The position numbers and the translations under genes were made by a program. A DNA stretch of 64,000 nt from Plecoglossus altivelis (taxonomy: Eukaryota; Chordata; Actinopteri; Osmeriformes; Plecoglossidae). The stretch is from positions 13,570,783 to 13,634,782 of the forward strand of contig BROE01000006.1 of assembly GCA_036571765.1 (NCBI GenBank), given 5' to 3'. Positions 39,329 to 52,382 of the stretch are shown here, piece by piece. The notes under the pieces are model-generated. The model saw only the letters and a program-made list of their open reading frames with translations. It did no database searches and was not told the origin of the DNA. Each line of letters opens with the position of its first letter. Position 1 is the stretch's first letter.

Positions 39329-40616
39329 TTCACTCGCTACCTGAGCTCCTTAGTTGGAGTTAATCCTATTTCTTTTTCTTTTCTCTCTCTCCATCTATCC
39401 ATCTGTTTCTCCTGGATCCAGGGCTTTCTGGACATTGACCTGACTGACCTGAGAAAGGGCGGAGCCAACATCACAGGTTTCCAGCTGGTCAACCACTCAG
39501 AGCCCAACGTCAGCCGCATTGTCCAGCAGTGGGTGGAGTTTGACAACAAGGATGCCAAGGTTCCCAAGAGAGGGCTGAAGGTGCTGCTGGATTCTAGTGC
39601 TGCAGAAACACCCGAAACAACAACAGACTCTTTCTTTTATGTGATGCAATTGCCTTTGTAGTGTTCTTCTGTTCTATCCTATAAGGTCAAATCGAGTTCA
39701 AGGATGATTGCTCTGGAACAGGATGTTCTGTGTCTTTGTGAATATCATTCACATTCTGTCTTTTTCACTCTCTTTCTGTCTTTCTTTCTCTCTCTTGTTC
39801 TCTCTCTCTTGTTCTCTCTCTCTTTCTCTGCCTCTCTCTCCCCCTCTCTGTATCTCTCTTTCTCTGTCTCTGTCTCCCCCCCTCTCTCTATCTCCCTCTC
39901 TCTCTCTCTTTCTCCCTCTATCTCTTGTCCTCTCTCCTCCCTGTCGCTCCGTCTCTCTCTCCTATCAGTACACGGGGGCCCTCACGTACGATGGTGTCAA
40001 AGTGATGTCAACCGCCTTCCAGAACTTACGGAGGCAGAGGATCGACATCTCTCGCCGGGGCAATGCTGGGGAGTGCTTGGCTAACCCTCCAGCTCCTTGG
40101 GGCCAGGGCATAGACATCCAGAGAGCTCTGCAGCAGGTAAACACACACACACACACACACACACAAGTTCAAGAATGCTCACATACACTCACATACCTGC
40201 ACACTCAAAGCACTCAAAGCACACATTCTCTTTTGCAAAACACTTTTGTACCCGGACAATAACACACATGCTCACACACACACACGTGTACGGGAGTACA
40301 CACTCACACACCTGGCCTCATATGCGCACGCATACACGCGGGCGCATGCAGTCACTCACACTTTGTGAGTGACACGTTGGTTAACAGAGTGTGAGTGGGG
40401 CCCTGCTAGACAAATGAGATCTCCATCCTGTGGCATGAGGATCCTGGGGGCCTCTGCGGATTGAATGTGACATCGCAGCTAGTAAACAGAACCTGCAGGC
40501 CACCCAGCCGGACTGTGACTGTCATGGAATATGACACCCACAATGGAGCCCAGGAATGCAATGTTTAGAGACGCAATAGATTAGAGGAGCTGGTGAGCCT
40601 TGTAGTGTATACGCCC

Positions 40617-40674
<58 letters not shown>

Positions 40675-43600
40675 ACACAGACTTTTATGCACAAACAGAG
40701 AGATTATGTCTGCTGGATGCTGGATGTAAGTTCGGTGTGTGTAGCTTGTCAAGATTAGCCTCAAACCCACAGGCTCATATGCGTATATACACTCGCTACA
40801 TTCATTCACTCTTTCACTCCCAAACCCACACACACACTTGCTCACTACATTCACTTACTCACAACATTAACAAACGTGTTTACATTCACTCAGAACACTC
40901 ACGCACACCCTTGCTCGTTCGCTCACTCACTCCACTCCACTCGCACACAAACACACATACACACATTGACTGAGGAGAGGGTTAGGTTGTGTAGCTGTTA
41001 AAAAGAAGAATAGACTCCCATATCTCCCTTCCTCTCTCTCTCTCTATCTTTCCCTCTTCCTCTCTTACTGCCTCTCTCTCTATCTTTCCCTCTTCCCTTA
41101 TCCCCCTCTCTCACTCCCTCTCTCCATCTCTTGTGTTCCTCCTGCTCTCTCTTTCTCAGGTACGCATCGACGGCCTGACCGGTCACATCCAGTTCAACGA
41201 GAAGGGCCGGAGGACCAACTACACTGTCAGCGTCATGGAGCTGGCCCCCTCAGGCCCCAAGAAGGTCTGTCTGAGCCCCTGTCTGAGAGGGGCCTATTAT
41301 GGGCTGGAAGGGGAGAAAAAAAAACCCCAGCCCACTCTCTGTGGAGAACAATAGCGTTGTCTTGTCAGCCATCCGTTTCCGTGACAACCCGCCGCCTGCC
41401 TGCGTGACGAGCGCTCAGGGCTTTTGTTCTTGCGTGTGTCTCAGGTGGGCTACTGGAATGAAGATGATAAGTACGTGAGCACGGCCACATACAGCCGAGG
41501 CAGCAACGACACGTATGGCCTGCAGAACAGGACCTACATCGTCACCACCATCCTGGTACGTGTGTGTGTGTGTACATGTGAGGCAGGATACCCGAGGGAG
41601 AGAAAAGAGAAAGAAAGACGAGAGATGAGAAAGAGAGAGAGGAGAGAAAAGAGAGAGACGAGAGAGAGAGAGAGAGGAGCGATGGAGTGTGACCGGGAGA
41701 GGGGTGAAAAAGAAAGAGAGTGACCTTTCCCTCCACTCTCCTCCTCCTCCTCTGGGCTCCTGTCTCTCTGCCAGAGGACCCAGAGGTGCGCTGTGTCTCG
41801 AAGATTACCTTCCCCTTCAACCAGAACCAACAGAGGGACCCAGATTAGGGTCGCTCACTCCCCCCAATGGCCAGTGATAAAACATGGACACAGGATTTGC
41901 AGGCTCAGAACGGTCTTAGCTGGACGCAGTGGCTTGAAACGAGCGAGCTGAGGGTACTAAAGGCTGCCTGTCCCCTCCTCCTGACAGCCTCTATACCCTC
42001 CACATCACACACCCAGCCTCAGTGCTCCACACTATATTTGTTCAGACCATTTATTTCCACTGTACACATTTTCCAGGAATCGCTTGTTGTTGAGTGAGAT
42101 GGGAGAAAGAGTGACACCAGGCGAGTGAGAGAGCGAATGGGAGAGCGAGGGAGACAAGGAGAGAGGGAGACAAGGAGAGAGGGAGGGAAGGAGAGAGGGA
42201 GGGAAGGAGAGTGAGAGAGAGAGAGCGATGGAGTCAGGCCACAGGTGGCATATCAGCTACAATCTCATTTCTTTGTCCAATCAGAACAAAGAAGCTGTAT
42301 TGAGTTTGGGCTTTGATGGTAGAGATATGCTGGCCTGAGGGTTGGGGGCTGGAGTGTGTGTGTGGGTGTGTGTGTGTGTGTGTTGAGGGTGGTCGGGGTC
42401 TCTGGTCTAGCACTATCTGCTCCTCTTCAACTTTTCCCCATGTCAATAAAGCTTTCATCTTCACCTCGGGGCTAGAGAATAGTCCACACACAAGCCACTC
42501 TACTGTACTAGTCTGACAACTCCATGTTAATGACCATATTCAGCCCTCTCTTTGTGCTCGCATTACACCCCTTGTTTGCCGCAGACAAAGACCAAATGAT
42601 GCTTGATAATTCATATAATCATCTCCACCCATTACCTACACGCCGTCACAATCGCAGATCATCACACGCTCTCTACAAAGCCAGGAGAGGAAGCAGGCGT
42701 GTTCGGAGTTTTTCTGAGAGAGAGAAGAGATGGTGGTAGTGGTGAGGACAGCACAGAGCTTGTCTCCCTGGTGTCCATCTCCTCTGCCAGGGTAGTAAAG
42801 TTTACAGCGTGATAAACTTCCGTTGATCTGTCCTCTAAAGCAGCCTGTGGATTTAGCCTCGTCACACCCTGTCCGGCGGCAGCAGAATAATGTCAGCTAC
42901 TTATGTGGAATGTCTTGCACACACGGCAATAGAAAGCATTAATAGGGAGTGTTAAGTTTTAAGCGCCCTTCTAACCCCCCACCTCCCCACCCCCCCTCCC
43001 AGTCAAACGAACACTTAAATTGATGGATGATCATATCGTAAACTGTGCATATAGTCATCGCAGATTTGTGGGACTGATGGGCCGATGACAAGCTGTATAA
43101 TCGAGGGAAACTTGATCCTCAGCTGCCCACGCATGCGCGGTGGAAGCTCGGTGGCGTTGCCGCGGCGCTCCGCCATGACGACCCGGAAGAGACAAGTGTT
43201 TCGTTTGACGTCCTCCCTTCACTGTGCCCCCCCCTCCACCCCCCCTCACCCCCCCACCCCCCTCCAGGAGTCTCCCTACGTGATGCTGAAGAAGAACCAC
43301 GAGCAGCTGTCAGGCAACGACAGGTACGAGGGCTACATCGTAGAGCTGGCAGCTGAGATCGCCAAGCACGTGGGCTACCACTACAACCTGAAGGTCGTGT
43401 CGGACGGAAAGTACGGCGCCCGCGACCCCGAGACCAAGATGTGGAACGGCATGGTGGGAGAGCTGGTGTACGGGGTGAGTCTGGGGGCGGAGCGGGGCCC
43501 CTGGGGGCCACGGGGAGAGAAGGGAGGGGTATGATTCAGGGAGACAATGTCCAAGGACACTCAAACATCTACCTCTACATTAGGACAACTGTTATTTGAA

Positions 43601-46600
43601 GATATTCGCCAAATATTTGACAGAATTAAGCGCTGAATATAGGCATCTATACACGTTGGCAATGTGCAACAGTGTTTATCTAGTCCTTCACCATAACCTT
43701 AGTCAGCAGCTGTTGTCTTGTTTTGAGAAGACAAGGTCACTTGGTTAGCTTAGCCTTCAATGTTCTGTAGGTAATATTTCAATTTCAGCACCTGTTGACT
43801 ATTGTTTGTGTAACTTGGTACAAGTGTGACATGTGAAAGTATGTGTTAGTTTTCTCTCTCTCAACCTCTCCCTCCCCCCCTCTCTCTCTCGCTCTTTCCC
43901 TCTCTCTCCGTCCCCCGCTCTCTCTCCATCCCCCGTCTCTCCCTCCCTCTTTCTCTCTCTTTCCCTCTCTCTCCGTCCCCCCTCTCCCCCCTCTCTCTCT
44001 CTCTCTCGCTCCTTCCCTCTCCCTCTCTCTGTAGCTGTGAGTCAGGGCTGTGGGGGAGGTGAGGGACTTCAAGGATGTTCCCTCAGCAGTGGAGGTGAAA
44101 CCTCTCAGCACCTTCTCTCAGCTCCAGCTCCACTCTCTCCTTTCTCTCTCCTTTCTCTCTCTTTTGAAGGACCTGTCTCTATTCACGTTAGGGACATCAA
44201 GAGAACCTGCCATGGCATCACATTTATATATCCCATTTGTTGGTGCGTGTGTGAGCGTGCGCGTCTCACATGTCCTTTCCCTCAGTGAAGATCCCATTAT
44301 CCCCTTCCCCTCGAATGAACCCTCTCTCTCCTCCTCTCCCTCCTCCCTGTTCTCTCTCTCTCCGCTCGTCCCCTGTAGAAAGCCGACGTGGCTGTGGCCC
44401 CGCTCACTATCACCCTGGTGAGGGAGGAGGTGATCGACTTCTCCAAGCCCTTCATGAGTCTGGGCATCTCCATCATGATCAAGAAGCCCACCAAGTCCAA
44501 GCCGGGGGTCTTCTCCTTCCTGGACCCGCTGGCCTACGAGATCTGGATGTGCATCGTGTTCGCCTACATCGGCGTGAGCGTGGTGCTCTTCCTGGTCAGC
44601 CGCTTCAGCCCGTACGAGTGGCACGCTGAGGACTACGAGGACGGCGCCGAGCCCCAGACGCCCACCCAGGCGTCGGCCGCCAACGGGGGCCAGGGGGGCC
44701 CCGCCCAGAACCAGCAGGGCCAGAACCAGCAGAGTCAGGAGCAGACCAACGAGTTTGGCATCTTCAACTCCCTGTGGTTCTCCCTGGGAGCGTTCATGCA
44801 GCAGGGCTGCGACATCTCCCCCAGGTAGGCAGACGAGCTCTGGGCTCCGTCTCAACGCTGAGACACTCAGCTTCCATTGTTTATGTTATTAGACTGCTTC
44901 TTATTGAAACAAGGGAGAGGAAATCCATTTCGCCCATGGAGGAAAAGTGGCTGACGTTCTTAAAGATAAAAGATCTGAGGTCAGTTTGAGGACATCTCCT
45001 CTGGTGTGTTGAACCTTTTGCAGCGCAAATGGAGTTGACGATGGTGTCGGAATGTCCTTTCGAAAAACATTCCCCTCACCATGACGACTGTTAGAAACAA
45101 TCCTCGCGTTCCAGACTGAGATGATCTTCCGGCTGGCTGTAGGTTGCAGGGTTCCTGGTGTGGGTGTAGAGTATTGTGGCTGCCAGCTCTGCTGGGGCAA
45201 AGGCCCCCTCGAGTGTTCTCCTGAACTCTGGTACCCCCCCACCTTCCGCACACAGACACACACACAAGCACACACACACGCTCTTCAGAAAGGTCACTAA
45301 TTAAAAACCTTGTTACTGCATCTGAAATTAGAGACAGGGTGAGGAGGATTCTCTCAGCTCACACCAGGGAAGGGAAGGGAGGGGAGGTGACGGGAGGGGA
45401 GGGGAGGAGAGGAGAGGGAAGGAGAGGAGAGGGGAGGGGAGGAGCGGGGAGGGGAGTGGAGGAGAGGAGAGGCGAGGGGAGGGGAGTGGAGTGGAGTAGA
45501 GGAGAGGAGAGGGGAGGGGAGGGTCTCTTGAAACCCGGCAGGTCTCACCAATTAATGCTATTTCAGCATTCATCATCTATGTAATGAGAACATTTAAAAT
45601 GATGTTCTTGACATGTGCAGCACGTTTCTAAAACAAATATTGTTATCTGGAATCTGCCATGGTAACACAAACAATGGCTGCTCTGCTTTCCAGCAGTGTT
45701 TCTCTTGGTAATGTCCTTTACAGATCATGTAAACCTTAAATAAGTGTGTCCAGCCCTCCAGTAACTGCATCTCTCTGCTCTCTGCTGTGGCCTTTAGCTG
45801 CCATTTCCCTTCTGCCACTGGGTGGGGACTGGCTGGCGTGCCCACGCTAGCGACACAGACTGCTTCTCTCTGGGGGCCAATGCATGCAGTTTGGATTGAT
45901 TTCCTTGTGTGTTCAGCCGAGAGTGTATAGCATCAGACTTGCCGGGGGTCCTCTGTGATGTCCCCTGCCCTACCTTTCCTCCCCCTCTTACAGTACAGTG
46001 CTTACCTTCTCTTTCCATTCCTTCCTCTTCCTTCCTTCCATCTTTCCATCCATCTTTCCCTCCTTTCTATCCATCCATTCATTCTTTTCGTCTTTTTGGA
46101 GCTTACATGCAGGGTCCATGAGCTACGCTCTTAGCTGGGTGAGGTCTACATGCTACGTCAGCCTCTCCCAGGGTGGAGCGGGTACCTCACACATTAGGTG
46201 AAACTTATATCACTTACATCAGACATGACTGATATCAGGAAGACGACAGGCTGTTTTGGTAGGATGTGCTTTTTTTCAAGGTGTCTTAACCTTTACAAGG
46301 AACCACAGAGAACCAGAATGGACCAGGTGCTTCTGATTGCGCGTCGAGTCATCCAGAATCTCTGAGAAGCAAGGAATGTTCTGGAAGGCGCCTAGCCAAG
46401 CTAAGCTGCTGTCTGCTGTGGCGCTCTGGCAGCCTCCATCTTGCTCAACTCGCCCCTTTGTTCGACACAGAGCCGCTAGAGACCGCGTTAACGATCATCG
46501 TTGTCCTTGACTAATCAGCATTAGCGTGCGTGTGTGCATCTCCTGTGTGCTGCTTCTGATTAGATGGATCTGGAGCTACGTCTGTGTGCAGCTGCGTGAG

Positions 46601-49600
46601 GGGCACAGCGGGCGCTCTGCAAAAACAAGGCTGCATGCGCTCGCCTGTGTGTGTGCACATGTGTGCACGTGTGTGCACGTGTGTGCACGTGTGTGCGCGT
46701 CCATTCTTGTGCGCATGGGTGGGTGGGTGGCTGGATGCGTGTGTGCGTGAGTGCGTGCGCGAGTGAGCGCCCACCTGTGTGTGTGTGTGTTTCTTGCTCT
46801 GATTTTGTTCTCTGTGAAGCCTTGTTTACTGTGCTCTTTGGAAATGTCAGCCCTGTCACTCAGGGTCTGGCAGAAGAGCCAGGCTCCTCTGTGTTTATCT
46901 CTCTAGACAGGTGGGCTGTCCCCAACCCCCTCCACCCACCTCCANNNNNNNNNNNNNNNNNNNNNNNNNNNNNNNNNNNNNNNNNNNNNNNNNNNNNNNN
47001 NNNNNNNNNNNNNNNNNNNNNNNNNNNNNNNNNNNNNNNNNNNNNNNNNNNNNNNNNNNNNNNNNNNNNNNNNNNNNNNNNNNNNNNNNNNNNNNNNNNN
47101 NNNNNNNNNNNNNNNNNNNNNNNNNNNNNNNNNNNNNNNNNNNNNNNNNNNNNNNNNNNNNNNNNNNNNNNNNNNNNNNNNNNNNNNNNNNNNNNNNNNN
47201 NNNNNNNNNNNNNNNNNNNNNNNNNNNNNNNNNNNNNNNNNNNNNNNNNNNNNNNNNNNNNNNNNNNNNNNNNNNNNNNNNNNNNNNNNNNNNNNNNNNN
47301 NNNNNNNNNNNNNNNNNNNNNNNNNNNNNNNNNNNNNNNNNNNNNNNNNNNNNNNNNNNNNNNNNNNNNNNNNNNNNNNNNNNNNNNNNNNNNNNNNNNN
47401 NNNNNNNNNNNNNNNNNNNNNNNNNNNNNNNNNNNNNNNNNNNNNNNNNNNNNNNNNNNNNNNNNNNNNNNNNNNNNNNNNNNNNNNNNNNNNNNNNNNN
47501 NNNNNNNNNNNNNNNNNNNNNNNNNNNNNNNNNNNNNNNNNNNNNNNNNNNNNNNNNNNNNNNNNNNNNNNNNNNNNNNNNNNNNNNNNNNNNNNNNNNN
47601 NNNNNNNNNNNNNNNNNNNNNNNNNNNNNNNNNNNNNNNNNNNNNNNNNNNNNNNNNNNNNNNNNNNNNNNNNNNNNNNNNNNNNNNNNNNNNNNNNCCT
47701 CCACCTTCAACCCCCCTCCATCCACCTCCACCCTCTTCCCTCCACCCTCAATCCCCTCTCCATTTACCTCCATCCATCTTCACCCTCCACCCCTCCATCT
47801 ACCTCTTCCCTCCACCCTCCACCCCTTCCATCCACCTTCACCCCCTCCACCTTCCCTGCATCCACCTCCACCCCTTTGTTCGAGCTCTGGGCACTCTCCC
47901 TCCCTGCTTTCCTCTCACTCTGGGTTTCTCTCTGGGTCTCTCTTTGTTCAAGCTCTGGTCTCTTTCAGAGTCTCTCTCTGGGTCTCTGTCTGGGTCTCTC
48001 TCTGTCTCTCCTCTCTCTCTGGGTTTATCTCTGGGTCTCTCTGGTTTCTCTCTGAGTCTCTCTCTGGTATCTCTCTGGTTTCTCTCTGAGTCTCTCTCTG
48101 GTATCTCTCTGGGTCTCTCTGGTTTCTCTCTGAGTCTCTCTCTGGTATCTCTCTGGGTGTCTCTCTGGGTCTCTCCCTGAGTCTCAGAAGAGGCATCTAA
48201 GGAACACAATAGTGTGTAAGCATGCGCCCGTGTGATCCCCCACTTCTCTCATCTCACGAGCTGGTGAACTGATGAGAGCCGTTTCACTCAGGGTCTTTTC
48301 CATGAACGCCTTGGCTTCTGTAGCTCACTCCACTGCACATACACACTCACTCACACACGCACACACACTCACTCACACACGCACACACACTCACACACGC
48401 ACAAACTCTCACACACATGCACACACTCACTCACACAAGCACACACGCACACACTCTCACACACTCACACACGCACAGACACGCACACTCTCACACAAGC
48501 ACACACTGACACACACATGCACACACTCTCACACACACACTCACCCACACACGCACACACACTCACTCACACATGCACGCACACACTCACACACTCACAC
48601 ACTCAGTACGGCAAATATGTTATCATTCTCAATGATAAGCAGGTAACACCTTGTTGATTCTGATGGACATTCAGTGAAAATAACCCCTGGATAAGTGCTC
48701 CTGTGTGCACATACATGTGTGCCGGGAGGTGAGTCCGTGGCCATATGTGAAGCACTCTGTTTCATTGCTTGTCCAAAATGACAATACAAATAGCATTTGA
48801 TTTGATATAATAGACAATTGGATTAGATTTGATATGTGCGTTTTATCCAGAGTAGGAGCCTCTTTGCTCTCCTCACCTGCTCAGGGTCTCTGCTGCACAC
48901 TGCCACATCAACACCGTCACAAACACTTGTACCTGGCAGAGCAACTGTCTCTCGACGGTCAAACGCCATGAATAATGGATCCAGTGGAACACTGTGGACG
49001 TGTGGAGCGTTAGGATTCCTCACGTTGAGTCTTCAGACATCTCCATCTGTTACCGATAAACACTGGGAAGAGGTGTTGGGGTTCTGTAGTGTGTTAATGC
49101 TGTCTGTGTACCTGGCAGTGGACTGGGTCTGGGACTGGGATATCTGAGATACAGGTGAGGGTGTGGGGAGTGTTCCTCACACTGTGTGTGTGTGTGTTTG
49201 TGTGTGTGTGTGCGTGTGTGTGCGTGTGTGTGCGTGTGTGTGCGTGTGGGCATGCTTCATTTGTTTGAGTGTCATGCACATGTAGAGGGAAATGTATCTC
49301 TCTCTATCGCTCTCTCTCTCTTTACACATGCTGGTCTTTTTCACTATTCAAATAGATGACCTTTATAAGAGCATTTCTGCTTCTGTGTGCTCCTCACCCA
49401 TGTCATGAGCACACACACTGTTCTCTGACCAGCAAGACCAGCAAGCTAGCACAGTCCAGCCAGCACCAGCGAGGCAGCGAGGCAGGGAGGCAGGGAGGCA
49501 GGGGCTGGGGTCCTGTTACACAGGGAAACATCACTCCATGTTTCGTGTCTGGTATAGGTGGACATGCTTCTTGAAGGAAGAGGGTTTTTTCACAGCTGTG

Positions 49601-50344
49601 CTTAGTACTGAGCAAGCTGCTTTAGTACAAAGAATGATTTATTCATGAACAGAAAGCTCAGTTTACTTCAGGACAACCCTGATGTTTTATTTATTCCTAT
49701 ATCACATCAAGGCAATTCTTGATCTCTCACATTTAAACCACACCCCCCCATGCACACACATACACACCACACAAGAGGGATTCTGTGCGCACACATCCAT
49801 GCATCCACAGTGTCTCCCTGGAGCCAGCTGTGTGCTGTAATGAAGGTTGGTTGGAGCTAGCAGGACAATCCTTTAAGCACACCTTAGTCTTGGAGGGGTC
49901 CGGGCCACATGGGAAATCTAGGGAGCTAAAAGTAAACATGGGATTATGGGATGGATAGATACTCACTGTTTGAAGAATGAGGAGGCTATGAGGTGTGGAT
50001 CCAACAGAATTGACTGATGAATAGCAGGGGTGTTTAATGTTGATGTATGGATGGGGTGGTATGGAAGGGTAGGGTAAAGAATTGAAAGTAACTGAATTAC
50101 ATTATAAATGATAGGGGTCAACTGTAGTATTATGTGTTATATAAAACCATATAATGTGAATAATGATGGTATAATTGGTATGCCATTATAGAACATCATA
50201 AAAATGGTAGTGATATAAAATGGCATGATATATCATTATAATGACATGGTGTTAAAACTGATCTGAGTTTGATCGGCTAGTGCCTATCTGAGCACACATC
50301 CGGGTCTTCAGCCAAAAGATGTGGGTGTTTGAATCCAGACCTCC

Positions 50345-50396
<52 letters not shown>

Positions 50397-52327
50397 GAGA
50401 GAGAGAGAGAGAAGAGAGAGAGGAGAGAGAGAGAGAGCACGAAACAAGGGACAAGAGGGGGCGGGGGGGGGGTGAGATAACGGAGATGATGGCCAAGATG
50501 GCTGCACTGGAGAGGTATCAAAATGAATGGCGTGAAGACAGGAAAGCCCCGACTCAGGGGGTGCAGAGGAACAGAGAAGGAGCGATGATGGGATTCATGG
50601 AGAGAAGAGGGGGAGTGGATGACTGGAGTCTTTCTCTCAGTGCATCCAAACTGTTTGCAGAACAGAGTGTGCTACCATGGCAACCCAGCCAGACATGACC
50701 ATTTCTTCCAGAGTGGTACAGCTCACAGCAAAAGCCTGTGTGTGTGTGTATGTGTGTGTGTGGCGTGTGTAGTGGTGTGTGTGTGTGTTGTTGGGTGTGT
50801 GGTGTGTGGGTGTGTGCACGTGTATGCACGGTTCTGTCATCAGTAACCTTATGTCTTATGTTTAACCTTATGTTTCATATAGTTGTGTGTCCTAATGACT
50901 GTATAACTACCGCAGTTGCCTTGCTGATACACTACAGGTTATGGATGAGACCGCCTGTGTGTTGCAACGTAATTGCGATTGTGTGTTAGTGTGTAGAAAT
51001 GGTGTGTGGGTGTTTCTAGGGGCAGTATTTGTGTGTATGTGTGTGTGTGTGTATGTGTGTGTAAAGCTGATGTGAGTAGAGAGTGTGTATGGGGAGTCAG
51101 GGGTCTCTTGCGCAACAATTCCCCTGTGCCATGATCCTTTGCAAGGTGTGCGTTAGTGTGCATTTGCACCTGTTTATAAAAGAACTTCACTACACATAAG
51201 AGCCAGTTGACTGACTCATAGGTACATATATAGAAATGACACCTAGCATTCCTCCCATTGCACAGACAGTGGTCCAGTCTTTGGAGGAGTCGGGCAGAGC
51301 TCAGTATAAAGAGGATAGTTATACAATGGGTTCCGTGGAGCGGCAACAACATTAACATAATATCCTAATTTCTCCTGAACAGCATGGAAATACTGACCTT
51401 TTGTAGGAGGAGAGCGAGAGACAGACAAAGAGAGAGAAATGGAGAGGCAAAGAGAGAGAGAGAGAGAGAGAGGAAGAAAGAAAGAAAGAAAGAGAAAAAG
51501 AGAGAGAGAAGGAAACAGAGTGGGAGGGACGACTCCAAGTTGCGCATGACCAAGCGGAGCCAAGATGAGCGGGGTACATCGACCTTAGTGCATACACGCA
51601 TACGCACAATCAGCCACTGCACATTCTCCCTCCGACTGTCACACACACGCCGTCTCAGGTGCTTCTTTGTGCTGCGACACAAGTAGGAGGTAGCTGCTGC
51701 TTCATGTAGCCTGGTCGTTACGGTCCTGCTTTGTCTCTGATGCTGTTGTCTCATGTCAGACTCCTCCAAGCTGAGGGTGTCGGGGGCAGGAGGGCATGAG
51801 GGGGGGGAGGATGCATGCTAAAGACCTTTCATGCCATTCAAGATGCTGCCATCCAATTAGTCAGCTCGCGCTCATTAGCACTTCATACACTTCTGCCACT
51901 TCTGCAGCTCTGTTAGTCTGCGTTGTGTGGCGGCCTTGTGTGCGTACGTGTGTGTGTCTTTGTTTGTTTGTGTGTGCGTGTGTGTGTGTGTGCGTGCGTG
52001 TTCCTAGAGAACAAGCCCTCTCCATCTAGGTGGATGTCTATCTGAAGTGTTCGGCTTCTCACATCATTAGAGAATGCACGAACACACACACACGCGCACA
52101 CACACCCTCTCACCTCTCGTCGTTGACTAATAGCAAAAGGCAGAACGCAGGGACGGCTAGTCCGTCTACATCTAGATTTGTCTCCGAGTCACGGCGTAAT
52201 CACGGCCGACTCCCTCTCACATGGAACCCTCTGTAAATCCTAATCCATTGTAATGGCTCAATTACTTGCTAATGTCTGATTCTCGCACAAGTCATTAGTC
52301 ATGCCGATTTGCGTGTGGAATGGAAGA

Positions 52328-52382
<55 letters not shown>

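Larger units (their letters stand above)
36651..39421 (+). other. gria1 intron 5 (2.8 kb)
   Basis: No gene seen. 36690-36880 is CCTT-rich; 37620-37700 is G/A-rich; 38130-38360 and 39020-39330 are CT-rich, the latter leading into the exon 6 acceptor. 37180-37345 is AT-rich unique sequence with ATTA motifs, a candidate conserved element. Confidence 0.8.

Noticed and set aside
43119..43511. 130-codon - strand ORF opposite exon 10
   Set aside because: Antisense shadow of the receptor exon.
44118..44855. 245-codon - strand ORF opposite exon 11
   Set aside because: Antisense shadow of a GC-rich, codon-biased exon; no recognisable domain.
46651..48180. 509- and 392-codon ORFs and a 292-codon - strand ORF
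   Set aside because: They cross the N gap, which contributes no real codons, and the rest is simple repeat.
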